The notes under the pieces: generated by a model | Database searches by the model: none | Told to the model about the DNA's origin: nothing | The model's input: the letters and a program-made list of their open reading frames with translations, nothing else | In this document: positions 48,160 through 56,855 of the stretch, in pieces | How the letters are laid out: every line of letters begins with the position of its first letter | Position numbering within the stretch: position 1 is the stretch's first letter | Origin: Rhodospirillaceae bacterium | GTDB taxonomy: Bacteria > Pseudomonadota > Alphaproteobacteria > Rhodospirillales > JABHCV01 | NCBI GenBank assembly: GCA_018662005.1 | Contig: JABJHA010000027.1 | Span: 56,074-120,073, forward strand | Direction: 5' to 3' | DNA: 64,000 bases | Translations under genes and position numbers: made by a program

Positions 48160-48235
48160 CCATACGGAAAGTGGTATGGCCCTAGGTCCAAACGCTGACT
48201 ATATCTCTCGCGATACAAACAACAACCGTGAGAGA
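48160..48235 (+). promoter_or_regulatory. structured leader or operator region of the glyoxylate aminotransferase gene
   Basis: Two inverted repeats precede the ATG: CCATAC, 8 bases, GTATGG (48160-48179), which has operator-like symmetry, and TCTCTCGC, 16 bases, GTGAGAGA (48204-48235), an 8-bp stem with one G-T pair ending 9 bases before the start codon. Either or both may control the gene. No known riboswitch class was recognised. Confidence 0.4.
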
Positions 48236-48244
48236 ACCCCTGCC

Positions 48245-49435
48245 ATGGCCATTACATCCTTTAATCCGCCCAGGCGTGTCCTGATGGGCCCCGGCCCTTC
48301 CGATGTTCATCCACGGGTGCTGCAAGCCATGGCGCGACCGACCATCGGCCACCTTGACCCGGCCTTCGTCACCATGATGGAGGAAATCAAGGAATTACTT
48401 CGCTACGCCTTTCAAACCGAGAATGATCTGACCCTGCCCGTATCGGCACCCGGGTCCGCTGGCATGGAAACCTGCTTCGTCAATCTGATTTCACCCGGCG
48501 ACACTGTTATCGTTTGCCAGAACGGCGTCTTTGGTGGCCGCATGAAGGAAAACGTCGAACGAATGGGTGCAAAGGCGGTGATGGTCGAAGATCAATGGGG
48601 CAAGGCCGTTGATGTGAGCAAAGTCGAAGACGCCCTGAAAGCCAACCCGGGAGCCAAGGCGCTGGCCTTTGTCCACGCCGAAACGTCAACAGGCGTGCTG
48701 TCCGACGCGGCGGTACTGTGCGCCCTGGCCGCCGAACATGGTGCTCTGTCCATCGTCGACGCAGTTACTTCACTAGGCGGTTGCCCTGTTCTGGTTGATC
48801 AGTGGGGTGCGGACGCGGTTTATTCGGGTTCGCAGAAATGCCTGTCTTGCGCGCCGGGAATCTCCCCGGTAACCTTCAGCGACAAGGCTGTCCAGGTCAT
48901 CAGGGACCGCAATACCCCGGTACAAAGCTGGTTTTTGGATCTGTCGCTGGTCATGAATTACTGGAGCGAAGGCGACGATGCGCCGCGCACCTACCACCAC
49001 ACGGCCCCGGTAAATGCCCTGTATGGCCTTCACGAATCACTGGTTATGCTGCGCGAAGAAGGCATCGAAGCGGCCTGGACACGCCACCGCAAGAACAGCG
49101 ACGCCTTGCGCGCCGGTTTTACAGGCCTTGGTCTGGAACTGTTGGTCGATGAGAAAGAGCACCTGCCGCAGCTAACGTCCGTCAAGGTTCCCGAAGGCGT
49201 CGACAAGCCCGAGGTTCGTCGCCGCCTGCTTGAAAACTATGATCTGGAAATCGGCGCTGGTCTGGGCAGCCTGGCTGGCAAGGTCTGGCGTATAGGTCTT
49301 ATGGGCGACAGTTCAACCCCGGCACACGTCATCCTGGCTTTAAGCGCCATGGAAGGCACCCTTGGCGACATGGGCGTGGACATCATCAAAGGCAAGGCCG
49401 TGCCGGTGGCACAGAGTATTCTGTTTGCCGGGTAA
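48245..49435 (+). CDS. alanine/serine-glyoxylate aminotransferase family protein
   Basis: PLP enzyme of class V, 396 residues. The start MAITSFNPPRRVLMGPGPSDVHP is typical; HAETSTGVL and the PLP Lys in YSGSQKCLSCAPG are present. Members use alanine, serine or ureidoglycine as amino donor to glyoxylate; which applies here cannot be read from sequence. The GhrA-like reductase at 10 kb could use the hydroxypyruvate formed if it is serine-glyoxylate aminotransferase. A longer in-frame start reaching 48176 was rejected because it reads through the leader hairpins. Confidence 0.86.
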   Translation: MAITSFNPPRRVLMGPGPSDVHPRVLQAMARPTIGHLDPAFVTMMEEIKELLRYAFQTENDLTLPVSAPGSAGMETCFVNLISPGDTVIVCQNGVFGGRMKENVERMGAKAVMVEDQWGKAVDVSKVEDALKANPGAKALAFVHAETSTGVLSDAAVLCALAAEHGALSIVDAVTSLGGCPVLVDQWGADAVYSGSQKCLSCAPGISPVTFSDKAVQVIRDRNTPVQSWFLDLSLVMNYWSEGDDAPRTYHHTAPVNALYGLHESLVMLREEGIEAAWTRHRKNSDALRAGFTGLGLELLVDEKEHLPQLTSVKVPEGVDKPEVRRRLLENYDLEIGAGLGSLAGKVWRIGLMGDSSTPAHVILALSAMEGTLGDMGVDIIKGKAVPVAQSILFAG

Positions 49436-49438
49436 CGC

Positions 49439-50698
49439 TCAGGCGTTGTCTTTCAATACAGTTCCAGCCAGATAAAGTGATCCCGCGATCAGTACGCGGG
49501 CTGGTTGCCCCTGCTTGATGATATCCGCGAGGGCCGCCGCCACACTTTCTGCCGGGGCCGCCTCCATGCGCCAAGTTAAGGCCGTGCTGGAGACTTCCTC
49601 GGCGCTTAGGCTATTTTCCTCACCCGGTATGGTGACGCCGCGAAACTGACCCAGACGGCCTTCCAGACTGGTCAGGAAGTCACTCGGATCTTTCGAGTTG
49701 AGCATCCCGAAAATCATATGTAGCGGTTCGTCGCGCCACCCGCGTGCATGGGAAGCAATGGTTTTTGCGGCCGCCGCGTTATGGCCGCCGTCGAGCCACA
49801 ATTCCCAGCCTTCGGGCAACATATCAACCAGGGGACCACTTTTCAGGCGTTGCAGGCGGGCCGGCCAGTCGACACTTCTTAAGCCTAAGGCGATGGAGCT
49901 GTCGGGAACAGTAAAGCCTTCAAGACGGTCCAGTGCGGCAATGGCAAGACCGGCGTTCCTGAGCTGGTGTGAACCTGCAAGAGCAGGCCTGCAAAATTCG
50001 CGGCTCGTCTTTTCACCGTCGCGGGTGCTTTCAAAGACCATGCCGCCTGTCGATTTGCGCACATGCCAGTCCTTGCCTTCAATTGATAAAGGCGCTCCGG
50101 CATCTTCAACCAGTGTACGGAATTTCTTTTCCACCTTGCGTTCCTGCTTGGCCGAAAGGCAAGGAACACCCGGCTTCACAATACCGGCCTTTTCGGTGAT
50201 GATTTCAAGCAGGGTCTCACCCAGGTATTGCTGATGATCCATGGACACCGGGGTGATGACTGTCAGGGCCGGTTTGTCGATAACATTGGTCGCATCCAAC
50301 CTGCCCCCAAGCCCGGTTTCCAGCAACACCACATCGGCAGGGGTTTTAGAGAACGCCAAATAAGCAGCCGCCGTGGTGATTTCAAAATAGGTAATCGGAT
50401 CACCGGCGTTGACGTTTTCACACTCTTCAAGAACGCTCGCCAGATGGTCATCTTCAATCAGTGAGCCTGCAAGCCGGATTCGCTCGTTAAAGCGCACAAG
50501 ATGTGGCGAGGAATAGACATGGACCTTGTAACCGGCGGCTTCCAGCATCGCCCGCATGAACGCGATCAGCGATCCCTTGGCGTTGGTCCCGGCGACATGA
50601 ACGACCGGCGGCAACTGCCGTTCGGGATGGCCCAGACGCGCAAGCAAGGTTTCAACCCGACCCAAAGTCAGATCGATAACCTTGGGATGTAGATCCAT
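49439..50698 (-). CDS. folC: folylpolyglutamate / dihydrofolate synthase
   Basis: Adds glutamate to dihydropteroate and folates. From the ATG at 50698 the protein has 419 residues beginning MDLHPKVIDL. The family usually has some 10 residues before LHPK; here DAILDRL is encoded upstream, but in-frame starts there are only CTG (50731) or ATT (50728), both at the accD stop and preceded by GGAG. The ATP loop reads AGTNAKGS where GTNGKGS is usual. LETGLGGRLDATN, TPVSMDHQQYLG and LDGGHNAAA are intact. Last gene of the long minus-strand run. Confidence 0.9.
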   Translation of the reverse strand: MDLHPKVIDLTLGRVETLLARLGHPERQLPPVVHVAGTNAKGSLIAFMRAMLEAAGYKVHVYSSPHLVRFNERIRLAGSLIEDDHLASVLEECENVNAGDPITYFEITTAAAYLAFSKTPADVVLLETGLGGRLDATNVIDKPALTVITPVSMDHQQYLGETLLEIITEKAGIVKPGVPCLSAKQERKVEKKFRTLVEDAGAPLSIEGKDWHVRKSTGGMVFESTRDGEKTSREFCRPALAGSHQLRNAGLAIAALDRLEGFTVPDSSIALGLRSVDWPARLQRLKSGPLVDMLPEGWELWLDGGHNAAAAKTIASHARGWRDEPLHMIFGMLNSKDPSDFLTSLEGRLGQFRGVTIPGEENSLSAEEVSSTALTWRMEAAPAESVAAALADIIKQGQPARVLIAGSLYLAGTVLKDNA

Positions 50699-50723
50699 CA
50701 AACGGTCTAAAATGGCGTCGCCG

Positions 50724-51647
50724 TCAATCAGCGGGGCTCTCCAACGCCGGGACGTCAGCAACAACCGGTGGAATTGCAAGCACGTCACCTGCCGGGCCGG
50801 TATTGATGAGCAGGCCAATCACCCGGACAAGGGTGTCGCGTAAATCCTGGCGGCGGACCACCATATCGACCATGCCATGATCGAGAAGATATTCGGCGCG
50901 CTGGAACCCTTCGGGTAATTTTTCGCGGATTGTCTGTTCAATAACACGGGCGCCCGCAAAACCGATAACAGCCCCGGTTTCGGCAATCGCCACATCGCCA
51001 AGCATGGCGAAGGAGGCTGAGACACCGCCCGTGGTCGGGTCAGTCAAAACCACAATGTAGGGAAGCCCTGCTTCCTTGACTTCCTCGACGGCAATGGTCG
51101 TTCTGGCCATTTGCATCAGCGACAAGATGCCTTCCTGCATACGCGCACCGCCGGACGACGGCACCACGATCAACGATGCATCCTGAACCACGGCAAGACG
51201 GGCGGCGGAGACCAACCCTTCACCGACGGCAACACCCATGGAGCCACCCATGAACGAAAAATCGAGGGCGGCAATAACGACATTAAGTCCGCCCATCCGT
51301 CCGTGGGCGACAATCAACGCATCCTTAAGGGTGGTTTTGGCCTGTGCTTCTTTCAGGCGGTCGGTATATTTGCGCCGGTCACGGAATTTCAGCGGATCGG
51401 CAATGGCATCGGCCAGTTCGATGCTTTGATATTTGCCATCATCAAACAGGATTTTCAGGCGCGCCTCGGCGCTTAAGCGCATATGGTGACCACAATGCGG
51501 GCAAACCCGTAAATTTTGTTCCAGATCACGGTGAAAGATCATTTCTTCACAACTGGGGCACTTGTGCCAAAGATTGTCGGGAATTTCTTTCTGACCGCCG
51601 ACCAGCCGTTTGAGCTTCGGGCGAACAATATTTTTCAACCAGTTCAT
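50724..51647 (-). CDS. accD: acetyl-CoA carboxylase carboxyltransferase, beta subunit
   Basis: Makes malonyl-CoA with AccA for fatty acid synthesis. 307 residues. N-terminal zinc ribbon with Cys30, 33, 49 and 52 (KCPSC and CPHCG), then the crotonase-like domain with [10 protein letters not shown] and [15 protein letters not shown]. Coupled to trpA by ATGA overlap; trpA-accD-folC order is conserved in alphaproteobacteria. Confidence 0.95.
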   Translation of the reverse strand: MNWLKNIVRPKLKRLVGGQKEIPDNLWHKCPSCEEMIFHRDLEQNLRVCPHCGHHMRLSAEARLKILFDDGKYQSIELADAIADPLKFRDRRKYTDRLKEAQAKTTLKDALIVAHGRMGGLNVVIAALDFSFMGGSMGVAVGEGLVSAARLAVVQDASLIVVPSSGGARMQEGILSLMQMARTTIAVEEVKEAGLPYIVVLTDPTTGGVSASFAMLGDVAIAETGAVIGFAGARVIEQTIREKLPEGFQRAEYLLDHGMVDMVVRRQDLRDTLVRVIGLLINTGPAGDVLAIPPVVADVPALESPAD

Positions 51648-52477
51648 ATAGGCGATCCTTTTCTGACACCTTGCGCCAGATCGCGGACAAATCCCAGCGC
51701 CTTGTCAACCAGCCCGGCTTGCGCCTTGCCATCATGATCCAGACTGGCGGCGATGACGTTGACCAGTGCGGAACCGACAACGGCGGCGTCGGCAATTTCG
51801 GCAACGGCGGCGGCTTGTTCAGGTGTGTTGATGCCAAAGCCTACGGCAATTGGTAAATCAGTGTGTGATTTCAATCTCTTGTAAGCGGTCGCGATGTCAG
51901 CGGCGGAAGCCGAGGCGGTGCCGGTGATACCGGTGATGGAGACGTAATAGACAAATCCGCTGGCCTTTTCCATAACCCGCGGCAGGCGTACGTCATCGGT
52001 TGTCGGCGCTGTCAGGAAAATGAAATTAATACCGGCGGCCAGTGCAGGCACGCACAATTCGCTTTCTTCTTCCGGCGGCAGATCAACAACAATCAGGCCA
52101 TCGACACCGGCCTCTTTGGCGTCTTTAAGAAATTTATCGACCCCGTAAATATAAATAGGGTTGTAGTAGCCCATCAGAATAATCGGCGTCTCATCGTCTT
52201 CGCTGCGGAAGGCGCGCACCATGTCGAGAGTCCGCTCCATGGTATGGCCACCCTTCAAGGCGCGATTTGAACCCAACTGAATTGCCGGGCCGTCGGCCAT
52301 GGGGTCGCTGAAGGGCATCCCCAGTTCAATCAAGTCGGCCCCGGCCTTACCGATACCCATCAGAAGTTCCAGGGATGTGTCATAATCGGGATCACCGGCG
52401 CTTGAAAATGTGACAAGTCCGCCGCGACCCTCTTCGGCCAATTTGGCGAAGCGTTTAGCGATTCTTTCTTCCATCAT
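51644..52477 (-). CDS. trpA: tryptophan synthase, alpha subunit
   Basis: Cleaves indole-3-glycerol phosphate to indole. 277 residues in a TIM barrel; catalytic Glu51 in ELGMPFSDP and Asp62 in ADGPAIQ, with phosphate loop near [10 protein letters not shown]. Overlaps trpB by ATGA, coupling the two subunits of the complex. Confidence 0.96.
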   Translation of the reverse strand: MMEERIAKRFAKLAEEGRGGLVTFSSAGDPDYDTSLELLMGIGKAGADLIELGMPFSDPMADGPAIQLGSNRALKGGHTMERTLDMVRAFRSEDDETPIILMGYYNPIYIYGVDKFLKDAKEAGVDGLIVVDLPPEEESELCVPALAAGINFIFLTAPTTDDVRLPRVMEKASGFVYYVSITGITGTASASAADIATAYKRLKSHTDLPIAVGFGINTPEQAAAVAEIADAAVVGSALVNVIAASLDHDGKAQAGLVDKALGFVRDLAQGVRKGSPI

Positions 52478-53700
52478 TCGACCCCGAAGGTCATGCCGGT
52501 GGCGCTGGCCACCGTGTTGAGATCCTTGTCACCGCGGCCACTCATATTCATGACGATAACGTGATCGGACGGGTAACTTGCGGCGATTTTCATGACATGG
52601 GCGATGGCGTGCGCGGATTCCAGGGCCGGGATGATACCTTCAAGGCGGGTGCACAATTGAAAGGCCTCAATCGCCTCGTCGTCAGTGATCGAGACATACT
52701 GGGCCCGTCCGATGTCATGCAGCCAGGAATGCTCCGGTCCGATGCCGGGGTAATCAAGGCCTGCGGAAATGGAGTGGGCTTCGGTAATTTGCCCGTCATC
52801 GTCCTGCAACAGGTAGGTGCGGTTGCCGTGTAATACACCGGCCCTGCCAGCGCTAAGCGAAGCCGCGTGCGCGCCGGTTTCGATGCCCTTGCCAGCCGCC
52901 TCGACAGCGATGATTTCCACGTCCTTGTCATCAAGGAACGGGAAGAACAATCCCATGGCGTTTGAGCCGCCACCGATACAGGCGACCAGGGTATCGGGAA
53001 GTTTGCCTTCGCTTGCGAGAATCTGTTCGCGGGTTTCCTCGCCTATAACCGACTGGAAATCCCGGACCATGGCCGGAAACGGGTGTGGACCGGCGACGGT
53101 TCCAATAATGTAAAAAGTATCATCCACGTTGGCGACCCAGTCACGCAGGGCTTCGTTGAGGGCGTCTTTCAGGCTTTTTGAACCGGCGGTGACGGGCCTG
53201 ACCTCGGCCCCCAGCATTTGCATACGAAACACATTAGGTGCCTGACGTTCAATGTCCTTGGCCCCCATGTAAACAACGCAAGGAAGGTCGAACAGGGCGC
53301 AGACCGTCGCTGTCGCAACGCCGTGCTGACCGGCGCCGGTTTCGGCGATGATGCGGGTTTTGCCCATACGCTTGGCCAGCAGGATCTGGCCGATGCAGTT
53401 GTTGATCTTGTGGGCGCCGGTGTGATTGAGGTCCTCGCGCTTGAAGTACACTTTGGCGCCGCCAAGCTGCCTGGTCAGGCGTTCGGCAAAATAGAGCGGG
53501 CTCGGTCGGCCAACGTACTGGGCGAAGTAATAGTCCATCTGGCTGGCGAATTCGGGATCGTCCTTGGCCGTCTCATAAGCTTGCTCAAGCTCGAGAATGA
53601 GCGGCATCAGGGTTTCGGCGACAAAGCGTCCGCCATAAATGCCAAAACGTCCGTCTTCATCGGGTCCGGCCCGGAATGTGTTGAGTGTGTTCATCGTCAT
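52474..53700 (-). CDS. trpB: tryptophan synthase, beta subunit
   Basis: PLP enzyme joining indole and serine. 408 residues, catalytic Lys98 in [12 protein letters not shown]; the phosphate loop GGGSNAMG and the ETGAGQHG loop are present. About 33 bases after trpF and overlapping trpA. Confidence 0.97.
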   Translation of the reverse strand: MTMNTLNTFRAGPDEDGRFGIYGGRFVAETLMPLILELEQAYETAKDDPEFASQMDYYFAQYVGRPSPLYFAERLTRQLGGAKVYFKREDLNHTGAHKINNCIGQILLAKRMGKTRIIAETGAGQHGVATATVCALFDLPCVVYMGAKDIERQAPNVFRMQMLGAEVRPVTAGSKSLKDALNEALRDWVANVDDTFYIIGTVAGPHPFPAMVRDFQSVIGEETREQILASEGKLPDTLVACIGGGSNAMGLFFPFLDDKDVEIIAVEAAGKGIETGAHAASLSAGRAGVLHGNRTYLLQDDDGQITEAHSISAGLDYPGIGPEHSWLHDIGRAQYVSITDDEAIEAFQLCTRLEGIIPALESAHAIAHVMKIAASYPSDHVIVMNMSGRGDKDLNTVASATGMTFGVE

Positions 53701-53733
53701 AAGCCGCGTAATAAACCATAAAGTGGGGCGAGA

Positions 53734-54375
53734 TCAAAGAGTTCCCGCCAAGGCCAGCAATTCTTTTATTTTTTCAGGGTTTTTAACGCCAGGCTCGTCT
53801 TCGACGCCGCTCGATACATCGACAGCCGTCGCACCACTGGTGGTGATCGCCTCGGCCAGATTTGAAGCCTCCAGGCCACCGGCCAGCATCCACGGCAATA
53901 ACCATTCCTGATCGGCAATCAGTCGCCAGTCAAACGAAAGCGCATTGCCGCCCGGACGATCCGCCCCCGGTGGCGGTTTGGCATCAAACAACAACCTGTC
54001 AGCAGTGATTTCATAAAGCCTGGCTGTCGCAATATCTTCGTCGCTGGCAATGGCCACCGCCTTCATCACCGGCAGTTTGAAACGTTCCTTGATCTGGGCC
54101 ACCATGCCCGGCGTCTCGGCCCCGTGAAGTTGCAGCATATCGAGACTGCCGGTGGCGACGGCGGCGGCAATTTCATCAAATGACGCATCGACAAACAGGC
54201 CGACGCGGGTGATTGCGGCGGGTACCGGCATACTCAAAGCGGCCATCACATCCGGGGTTACGGCGCGCGGCGAAGCGGCAAAGAAAACAAAGCCGACATG
54301 GCTGGCGCCACCCTGAACGGCGGCGCGGACGGCTGCCGGTGTGCTCAGGCCACAAATTTTTACGTTGATGGTCAC
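53734..54375 (-). CDS. trpF: phosphoribosylanthranilate isomerase
   Basis: Third step from anthranilate to tryptophan. 213 residues; catalytic Cys in VKICGLSTP (about residue 8) and Asp in AVDVSSGVED (about 189-198). Overlaps pyrF by ATGA. The earlier trp genes (trpE, G, D, C) are not in the window, as in other split alphaproteobacterial trp pathways. Confidence 0.95.
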   Translation of the reverse strand: MTINVKICGLSTPAAVRAAVQGGASHVGFVFFAASPRAVTPDVMAALSMPVPAAITRVGLFVDASFDEIAAAVATGSLDMLQLHGAETPGMVAQIKERFKLPVMKAVAIASDEDIATARLYEITADRLLFDAKPPPGADRPGGNALSFDWRLIADQEWLLPWMLAGGLEASNLAEAITTSGATAVDVSSGVEDEPGVKNPEKIKELLALAGTL

Positions 54376-55091
54376 GACACCCCAGCGGCGATTTCGGCGG
54401 CGATCTTGTCGGCCGCTTCGACCGGATCGGCGGCACCGGTGATGGGACGGCCAATAACCAGATAATCAGCGCCAATGGCGATGGCGGCGGCCGGGGTGAC
54501 GATCCGTTTCTGGTCGTCGCTGGCAGCCCACTTGGGCCTGATGCCAGGCACCACCAGCTTGAAGTCCTTGCCCAGATGCTCGCGCAGGTCCTCGACCTCG
54601 CGGGCCGAACAGACAACACCGTCGAGGCCACTGTATTGAGCCAGGGTGGCCAGTCTGAGAACCTGATCGGGAACCGCACTGTCGACGCCAACATCTTGCA
54701 AATCACTTTCATCCATGGATGTCAGAACGGTGATCGCAATCAGCAAAGGGCGTCCTTCTCCGGCTTCGGCGACGGCCTGTGCTGCGGCACGCATCATCAC
54801 TTCGCCGCCCGACGCGTGAACATTCAGTATGTACGGTTTTAGTGGCAGCGCCGCGCGTACAGCCCCAGCAACCGTGTTGGGGATGTCGTGGAATTTGGTA
54901 TCCATAAAAACCGGCATCCCGCATTCGGTAACCGCCCTGACCCCATCGGGGCCACAGGCGGTGAAAAATTCCTTGCCGACCTTCATGCCGCCAACGTGGC
55001 CACTAAGGCTTTTGGCCAAGCTCAGGGCATGGGCCAGATCAGTAGTGTCCAGCGCGACAAAGGTTCGTTCGTGAGGAAGAATTTTACTCAT
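54372..55091 (-). CDS. pyrF: orotidine 5'-phosphate decarboxylase
   Basis: Final step to UMP. 239 residues; catalytic Lys in MDTKFHDIPNTV (about 62-73), with VALDTTDL at the N terminus and VPGIRPKW later. ATG at 55091 gives the usual N terminus MSKILPHER; a TTG 30 bases upstream was dropped. Its location between lapA and trpF is typical for the group. Confidence 0.94.
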   Translation of the reverse strand: MSKILPHERTFVALDTTDLAHALSLAKSLSGHVGGMKVGKEFFTACGPDGVRAVTECGMPVFMDTKFHDIPNTVAGAVRAALPLKPYILNVHASGGEVMMRAAAQAVAEAGEGRPLLIAITVLTSMDESDLQDVGVDSAVPDQVLRLATLAQYSGLDGVVCSAREVEDLREHLGKDFKLVVPGIRPKWAASDDQKRIVTPAAAIAIGADYLVIGRPITGAADPVEAADKIAAEIAAGVS

Positions 55092-55145
55092 AACCGATTT
55101 ATTAACCGTTTGCGCAGGCAAAGGCCAGCACGGTGATGGCAGTGT

Positions 55146-55514
55146 TTATGCTGCGTCTTTTTTTGTCAGCAAAGGAACAGCTGAAACCGGGGCGGAGGGT
55201 TGATCCTCGGCGAGGGTGGTTTCAAGTTTTTTGATTCGCTCGCGAAGAAGCCCTTCTTCACGTTTGGAATTTTCCAGCATCCGCATCAATTGACGATTGC
55301 GGGCGCGCCTGCCACCGGCGGCGGCGAATGAAACGATGGCGCCCGCCAAAAAGCCGACAACAGCGGCGGCCAGCACAGCGGCAAAGACGGGAACGTCGAG
55401 GCTATAGGATGTCGGCCACAAGTTCAGATGAACCATGCCACGGTTGGATATCGTAAAGGCAACGACGACCGCCGCCAGCGGAACCATTAAAATCCATGAA
55501 AGGAAACGGGCCAC
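55146..55514 (-). CDS. lapA: LapA-domain (DUF1049) membrane protein
   Basis: 122 residues: two membrane helices (about 5-23 and 40-66) joined by a short loop containing VHLNLWP, then a coiled-coil cytoplasmic tail (about 72-105). In E. coli LapA acts with LapB in controlling LPS synthesis. Here, as commonly in alphaproteobacteria, it directly follows ihfB (gap 6 bases). Confidence 0.85.
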   Translation of the reverse strand: MARFLSWILMVPLAAVVVAFTISNRGMVHLNLWPTSYSLDVPVFAAVLAAAVVGFLAGAIVSFAAAGGRRARNRQLMRMLENSKREEGLLRERIKKLETTLAEDQPSAPVSAVPLLTKKDAA

Positions 55515-55520
55515 GAAATT

Positions 55521-55799
55521 CTACCCGTTGAGTTTTTCGCGAAGTTGTTTACCGGTTTTAAAATACGGAATGTGTTTTGAGGCAACATTGACCGCTTCAC
55601 CGGTGCGCGGGTTGCGACCAACCCTGGAACCACGCTGCTTGACGGAGAATGCACCGAAACCACGTAATTCGACCCGGTCCCCACCTGCCAACGCCGTCGT
55701 GATTTCATCGAAGATGGTGGTCACGATCCGTTCCACATCCCTTTGGTAAAGGTGCGGGTTTGCATCAGCCAGACGCTGGATCAATTCAGATTTAGTCAT
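55521..55799 (-). CDS. ihfB: integration host factor, beta subunit
   Basis: DNA-bending nucleoid protein. 92 residues of the HU/IHF fold; the arm region [28 protein letters not shown] is that of IHF-beta, with the DNA-intercalating Pro. Gene order sppA-ihfB-lapA supports beta rather than HU. Confidence 0.93.
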   Translation of the reverse strand: MTKSELIQRLADANPHLYQRDVERIVTTIFDEITTALAGGDRVELRGFGAFSVKQRGSRVGRNPRTGEAVNVASKHIPYFKTGKQLREKLNG

Positions 55800-55853
55800 C
55801 GCCGCCTACCTCCATCCATCGTTTGAGCCAGCATTTGGCCCGGATACTTAGAC

Positions 55854-56765
55854 TTACCACCTCTCAGGGTGCCAAAGCGAGATCAAGCCGTCAAGTGTAA
55901 GTCTTTCTGAAAACAGTGTTTTTCCGACCAATCCGTTAATAAAGTTCTGCCAGGCCTGCCCCGGACGCTCGATAACGACGTTGCGAATGGCAAGGCCAGC
56001 GGGGATTTCCCTTGTTTTCTCAAGCCAGTCAACAGCCTCGGTCTCGCTGCCGATCGCGTCAATCAAACCATTGGCCAAAGCCTGTCGGCCACTGTAGACG
56101 CGGCCGTCGGCCAGGGCTTTTGCCTGCCCCAAATCCATGTTGCGGCGTTCGGCAACCATCTCGACAAACATCCCGTACATATCCATGACCACGTCCTTGA
56201 TCGCCTGACGGGCTGCAGGTGTGGTGACTTCCAGCGGATTGGGCTGGGCCTTCAAGGGACCGCTCTTGATGGTGTCGGGCTTGACGCCGATCTTTTCCAG
56301 CAAGCCCGTTACATCGGCGGTTTGCATCAACACGCCGATGGAACCGGTGAGCGAGCCTTCACGGGCAAACAGATGATCGGTGCCAAGGGCCGTCATATAA
56401 CCTGCCGACGTAGCCATCGAGCCCATTACCGCGACAACCGGCTTCTCGGTGCCGACCGCCCTTAACTGGTGATACAGGCTTTCACCGCCAACAATGGTGC
56501 CGCCGGGGCTGTCGATCCTGACGATCAGCGCCAGTACCTCTGCATCGCTTTTTAGCTCATCCAGTGCCTGTTCGCGATCCAGATCATCAACCAGTATGCC
56601 GCTGACGTTCAGGCGCGCGATATGGTCACCACCGGTGATGTTTTTGATATCGGTAAATGTGGAAAGGGCAACCCCGCCAATAATAACAAGGGCGACAATC
56701 CGCCACAGCAAAAGGCGGCGTTTCAGGCGCTGGCGTTCGACCAGGTAATCAGCATCGAGTGACAT
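55854..56765 (-). CDS. sppA: signal peptide peptidase SppA, short form
   Basis: Membrane serine protease that degrades cleaved signal peptides. 303 residues, single catalytic domain (E. coli SppA is a double-length form). One N-terminal membrane helix (about 17-37), RIDSPGGT at 83-90, nucleophile Ser120 in ATSAGYM and general-base Lys172 in SGPLKAQP. ATG has GGAGGG just upstream; a longer frame to 56789 was dropped. Confidence 0.92.
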   Translation of the reverse strand: MSLDADYLVERQRLKRRLLLWRIVALVIIGGVALSTFTDIKNITGGDHIARLNVSGILVDDLDREQALDELKSDAEVLALIVRIDSPGGTIVGGESLYHQLRAVGTEKPVVAVMGSMATSAGYMTALGTDHLFAREGSLTGSIGVLMQTADVTGLLEKIGVKPDTIKSGPLKAQPNPLEVTTPAARQAIKDVVMDMYGMFVEMVAERRNMDLGQAKALADGRVYSGRQALANGLIDAIGSETEAVDWLEKTREIPAGLAIRNVVIERPGQAWQNFINGLVGKTLFSERLTLDGLISLWHPERW

Positions 56766-56800
56766 CTTCCCTCCGCTGCTAAAATTCAAAAGCCGGAACG

Positions 56801-56835
56801 GGCCTGAAGCTGATTAAAGAAACCCGCTTCAGGCC
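56801..56835 (-). terminator. inverted repeat after rpsA, possible terminator or attenuator
   Basis: GGCCTGAAGC and GCTTCAGGCC form a perfect 10-bp stem with a 15-base loop, 20 bases past the rpsA stop. On the minus strand it is followed by TTTTGAATTTT. It may reduce read-through into sppA. Confidence 0.5.
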
Positions 56836-56855
56836 GCAACCGGATACAAAGAGGA

